Shown: positions 63,998 to 64,000 of the stretch, in pieces | Layout: each line of letters begins with the position of its first letter | How positions within the stretch are numbered: position 1 is the stretch's first letter | Origin: Actinoplanes subtropicus | GTDB taxonomy: Bacteria > Actinomycetota > Actinomycetes > Mycobacteriales > Micromonosporaceae | Assembly: GCF_000721705.1 (NCBI RefSeq) | Contig: NZ_JOJL01000002.1 | Span: 434,001-498,000, forward strand | DNA length: 64,000 nucleotides | Direction of reading: 5' to 3' | Notes under the pieces: model-generated | The model's input: the letters and a program-made list of their open reading frames with translations, nothing else | Database searches by the model: none | Told to the model about the DNA's origin: nothing | Program-made: the position numbers and the translations under genes

Positions 63998-64000
63998 GGT

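Noticed and set aside
1..64000. Biosynthetic cluster, prophage or anti-phage system
   Set aside because: Only a lone O-methyltransferase, small integrase scraps and a dead DUF262 fragment were found; no adjacent core genes support any of these.

Overview
This is high-GC actinobacterial DNA, most probably from a motile, spore-forming Micromonosporaceae such as Actinoplanes. The evidence is the flagellin gene, the run of secreted cellulose-binding-module (CBM2) glycoside hydrolases, a DivIVA-like protein, several STAS, GAF/ANTAR and SigB/F-type regulators, and three CspA-type genes. There are no rRNA genes, no tRNAs I could recognise and no CRISPR array. I read everything by eye, so family names rest on motifs and remembered family patterns, not on database searches.

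Layout. 0.4-5.6 kb: a MerR regulator, a cold-shock gene, a MarR/YceI divergent pair and a membrane flippase-like gene with seven 42-bp repeats. 6-9 kb: a secreted protein, an alpha/beta hydrolase and a PaaX regulator. 9.2-21.8 kb: a plant-cell-wall degradation island (GH11; then GH54-CBM2, beta-helix-CBM2, GH59-CBM2, PETase/cutinase-like-CBM2 and GH5-ricin tightly spaced on one strand; then a GH-A enzyme-CBM2), with promoter/operator candidates and terminators. 22-28 kb: a methyltransferase, integrase and CBM2 debris, a flagellin gene broken by an imperfect 220-bp tandem duplication, and a secreted propeller-like protein. 28-33 kb: DivIVA-like protein, principal-type sigma factor and two region-2-only sigma-like proteins. 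33-36 kb: glycosyltransferase genes and a second csp. 36.7-39.4 kb: desaturase, histidine kinase and response regulator, decaying copy. 39.5-41.7 kb: STAS and STAS-ATPase regulators. 41.7-50 kb: a zone of gene wreckage with a few intact regulators and a third, damaged csp. 50-54 kb: small proteins and two membrane proteins. 55-58 kb: the intact desaturase/kinase/regulator copy. 58-64 kb: STAS, PRC-barrel, hemerythrin, transketolase and a SigB/F-type sigma factor.

How the parts work together. The secreted island looks built to strip xylan, arabinan/arabinogalactan side chains and ester linkages while held on cellulose by CBM2 modules. The kinase/regulator/desaturase clusters look like DesK-DesR membrane-fluidity circuits. 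The three csp genes share a 5' leader with a terminator-like hairpin, which suggests a common RNA-level cold-shock control. The STAS, ATPase and sigma genes fit a partner-switching stress network. Many fragments (SDR, integrase, desaturase, nitroreductase, DUF262, LuxR, ECF sigma tail, glycosyltransferase, quinone oxidoreductase) show that this is an accessory region undergoing deletion and decay.
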